The notes beneath the pieces are model-generated. The model was not told where the DNA came from. It made no database searches and saw only the letters and a list, made by a program, of their open reading frames with translations. Shown here piece by piece: positions 61,276 to 64,000 of a stretch of 64,000 nt of DNA. The stretch comes from Atrichornis clamosus (lineage: Eukaryota > Chordata > Aves > Passeriformes > Menuridae), in NCBI GenBank assembly GCA_013400975.1, contig WBMZ01003446.1, positions 7,899 to 71,898 of the forward strand, in the 5' to 3' direction. A program made the position numbers and the translations under genes. Position 1 is the stretch's first letter; each line of letters opens with the position of its first letter.

Positions 61276-62939
61276 AGGTAAAAAAAAAAAAAATAGAGAG
61301 AAGCAACACTGAAAAAACATCAGGTTAAACATTCCTAATTTCAAAATAAAATATTTAATATTTTTGTTAAAGAAAATGCGCAGAGAATTGGGAAACCAAG
61401 AAACCCCAGGTCTTTGCAAAGTGTGAAAAATGTTCTAAATGTCCCCACGTTCTCTGGAGTTTTCCCCCCTGGTTCAAGATGGAAGCAAGATTTGGATCTA
61501 AGTCCATAACAAGATGCAACTGTTGGATGTCAAGTAGAGGGGAAATGGGAGGATTCCTTGGATTATTCACATGCTGCTGCTGCTGTGTTAGTTAGGAAAA
61601 GATGCTGCTCCCCTTGGGAGGAAGAGACACATTCCTGGTGATTTGGTGTTCTGGGGACAACAGAAAACATGGTTGTGATGCTGTGTGAGCGCAGACAGAC
61701 AGCAGGTGTGATCCAAGGGATCATAGAACCCTGAGACGAATTCCCTTGGCAGTTTAGAGATCAATGTAGAGCTAAACGGACCCCAATCCTGTGTTTAAAA
61801 GGAGAAAAGCTCCAGAGAACTACCAGTAAGTGATTTAAATCATTCTTTGAACACCTCTTCCAGCCGTAGAGCTTGAGCTAATTTTACCTGTCTTGACGCT
61901 CTCCGGGACTAATAAATATTTTAAAAATATGGAACATTCTGGGGTTTACTGGTTGAAGGTTGCAGAAAGCTCCACTCTCCAGCCTGCTTTGCCCCCTGGC
62001 CACGTCAGGACTGGGGAATCAGCCCCTGCCTTGGTGCACTTCTGTTGGTGAGGAACGATGGGGAACAGAGGCACCAGCAACTCCTCCTTCGTTCAGAGCT
62101 AGAAACTCTCTGCCTGCCCAAAAGCACATGAAAACCAGTTCCTTTCCTACTCCTGTCAAACAAACTTCACCTCCCCGCTCGGCATCCCGTGGGATTTGTC
62201 CCCGGCAGGAAGCACAAACCCAACCTTGTGGAGATATCGCTTCCAGTCACTTCAGAGCGGGGAAAAGAACCCTTTCATCATGTTCACTTCTCTCCACTGC
62301 TTTGTTTCACTGAAAGCATCACTCCCGACCAAATGGTATTTGTCAGCAGTAATTGGCAAATGCTGGAGGCGCTTTTCCAGGCTGCCTGAATGGAAAATCT
62401 CAAAGCAGTTGTCTGCACTGGAAGAAAATATTGCATTTGATCTTTTTTATGATTCTCGCAGACATGATGTACGTCTGCATTCCTCAGCCCGAGGAATTCT
62501 TGGTGTTTGGGTTTCTCTGCCTTTAAATGACAGGAAGTGACACTTCACCCTTCTTTTGCAGTATTGTCTGAGAATTAACCGCAACAGAATAGCAATGTAC
62601 TTTTTTTGTTTTTAATGCTTCACAGAGGTTTGTTTTTTTATTAGGCACTTATTGTGGTTTTGCTTGTTGGCAAGCTGCAGATTGTCTCAGTGATAACTGT
62701 GGCTATTGCATTTCATCTCTGTTTGTATTTAAATGTGGATTCCTTTTGATGGCTGCTTTCTAAATAATGTCCTGCTCAAAGGTTCCCGTGCAATAAATCA
62801 GTTTTCCCCTAATGCAGTTGTACAGATCTCTTGCTGCTCTGGTCACCTCTGCCCCTGCACTTTTTTGGTCATCCAGAGAAAGGACAGACAGCACATGACA
62901 GTGATGCTGTGGATCATGACTGTGAAGCTGGCAAGGAAT
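61276..62939. other. Intergenic downstream of SETD4: nothing recognised
   Basis: A (A)13 run at 61,280-61,293, then AT-rich sequence. No exon, RNA gene or known repeat seen. Confidence 0.5.
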
Positions 62940-63420
62940 TATGGAATCATGGAATCATGGGATGGTTTGGGGTGGAAGAGACCTTAAAGATGATCCAGTT
63001 CTGCCCCCTGCCATGGGCAGGGACACCTCCCCCTATCCCAGGGTGCTCCAAGCCCCGTCCAACCTGGCCTTGGCCACTTCCAGGGATCCAGGGGCAGCCA
63101 CAGCTTCTCTGGGCACCCTGTGCCAGGGCCTCCCCACCCTCCCAGGCAACAATTCCTTCCCAATATCCCATCCATCCCTGCCCTCTGGCAGTGGGAAGCC
63201 ATTCCCTGTGTCCTGTCCCTCCATCCCTGGTCCCAAGTCCCTCTCCAGCTCTCCTGGAGCCCCTTTAGGCCCTGGAAGGGGCTCTGAGCTCTCCCCAGAA
63301 CCATCTCCAGGGTTTGGGACGTGTTCCAAGTGCCAAGCAAAGCCGGGAGTGGAGGACACACCAGCAGGTGGATCTGAACCCCCAGAGCCCCTGGCAGCCT
63401 CAAACTCTGCTTAAAAACAT
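62940..63420 (-). mobile_element. CR1 LINE 3' fragment, 0.48 kb
   Basis: Doubled tail (ggaatcatggaatcatggga) and continuous 3' UTR text to about 63,420. Confidence 0.88.
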
Positions 63421-64000
63421 CACTGCTGGGCTCCTCAGCACCTTAAACCCTAATGCCAAATGTGCCTCTCCCGCCGTCCAAAGGCTGGTCTGAATATGTC
63501 AAAATTAGATGAAAAAAAAGAAGGTATTAATTTTGGAGATGTTTTAGCTGCCTGCAGGTTCCCCTCTCTGAATGGAATGGTGAGGGTGGGACTGGATGAT
63601 CTTTCACTTGGGACATGGCAGGACACACCAACCCCCACCTCAGGGGATCTGGCAGATTCAGACCTTTGGAAATGGTGGGTTTTAACTTTTCCTGCCTGTG
63701 GAATAACCGGGTGCAATAATACACTTAGTGCAGAGTCCAACAATACAAGTTTGGGGTATTTTTTTGCAGTGTGTGACTTGAGCTATTCAAGCCACATCTG
63801 CCACGACTCTGTTGATTGTCACCTTTTCACAGTTCCCAAATTAATGCCACATTAGAGATTCTTAAGCCAATAATACAATTAATTAACAAAGCCACGTGAG
63901 ATCATGAGCAAAATGAAAGACAAGCTGTGACAGTTTCTATCCCCCGAAGTTCTGTGGGCCTGGTTTAGTTGTTACCCTCCAGCAGTTACTGTTGTCTTCT
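63421..64000. other. Right edge: nothing recognised
   Basis: AT-rich sequence without recognisable features. Confidence 0.5.

Noticed and set aside
57000..64000. Possible miR-802 precursor (human miR-802 lies between RUNX1 and SETD4)
   Set aside because: I searched by eye for the mature sequence in both directions and did not find it; it is probably farther out.
1..64000. Endogenous retrovirus, LTR, tRNA, CRISPR or phage-like elements
   Set aside because: No LTR pairs, primer-binding sites, gag/pol/env text, cloverleaf genes or spaced direct-repeat arrays were recognised.

Overview
The window is vertebrate nuclear DNA, almost certainly from a bird and probably a songbird. Three multi-exon genes with canonical GT/AG introns can be rebuilt codon by codon. 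About three dozen CR1 LINE tails litter the introns and spacers. No LTR retrovirus, Alu-like SINE or prokaryotic gene was recognised. The gene order DOP1B - CBR1 - SETD4 is the one on human chromosome 21q22, which confirms the identifications.

Layout. From the left edge to about 33.3 kb, on the minus strand, lies DOP1B (DOPEY2). I could place 31 consecutive coding exons with continuous reading frame, giving about 2,039 codons from the start Met. The last ~260 residues lie beyond base 1. Its CpG-rich promoter and a probable non-coding first exon lie at 35.8-36.5 kb, after a 7.9 kb first coding intron. From 36.5 to 41.7 kb is intergenic DNA with three CR1 pieces. CBR1 (carbonyl reductase 1) follows on the minus strand with three coding exons (41,692-46,829; 276 residues). 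A GC-rich island at about 47.8-48.5 kb appears to be a shared head-to-head promoter for CBR1 and SETD4. SETD4 runs on the plus strand (coding exons 48,959-56,193; ten exons, 439 residues, complete). From 57 to 64 kb I see only spacer DNA, CR1 copies and a TA microsatellite.

The genes are unrelated in function. DOP1B is a very large peripheral membrane protein of endosome-Golgi traffic. CBR1 is a cytosolic NADPH-dependent short-chain reductase. SETD4 is a SET-domain methyltransferase of the Rubisco-LSMT type. Their proximity is ancient synteny, not a functional operon.

The most interesting features are structural: a strong sense-strand bias of CR1 copies inside DOP1B, one CR1 nested inside another next to the DOP1B promoter, a tail-to-tail CR1 pair between the SETD4 promoter and its first coding exon, near-identical copies of one CR1 subfamily, and a single CBR gene of CBR1 type where mammals have two. 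I found no evidence of an undescribed biological system.
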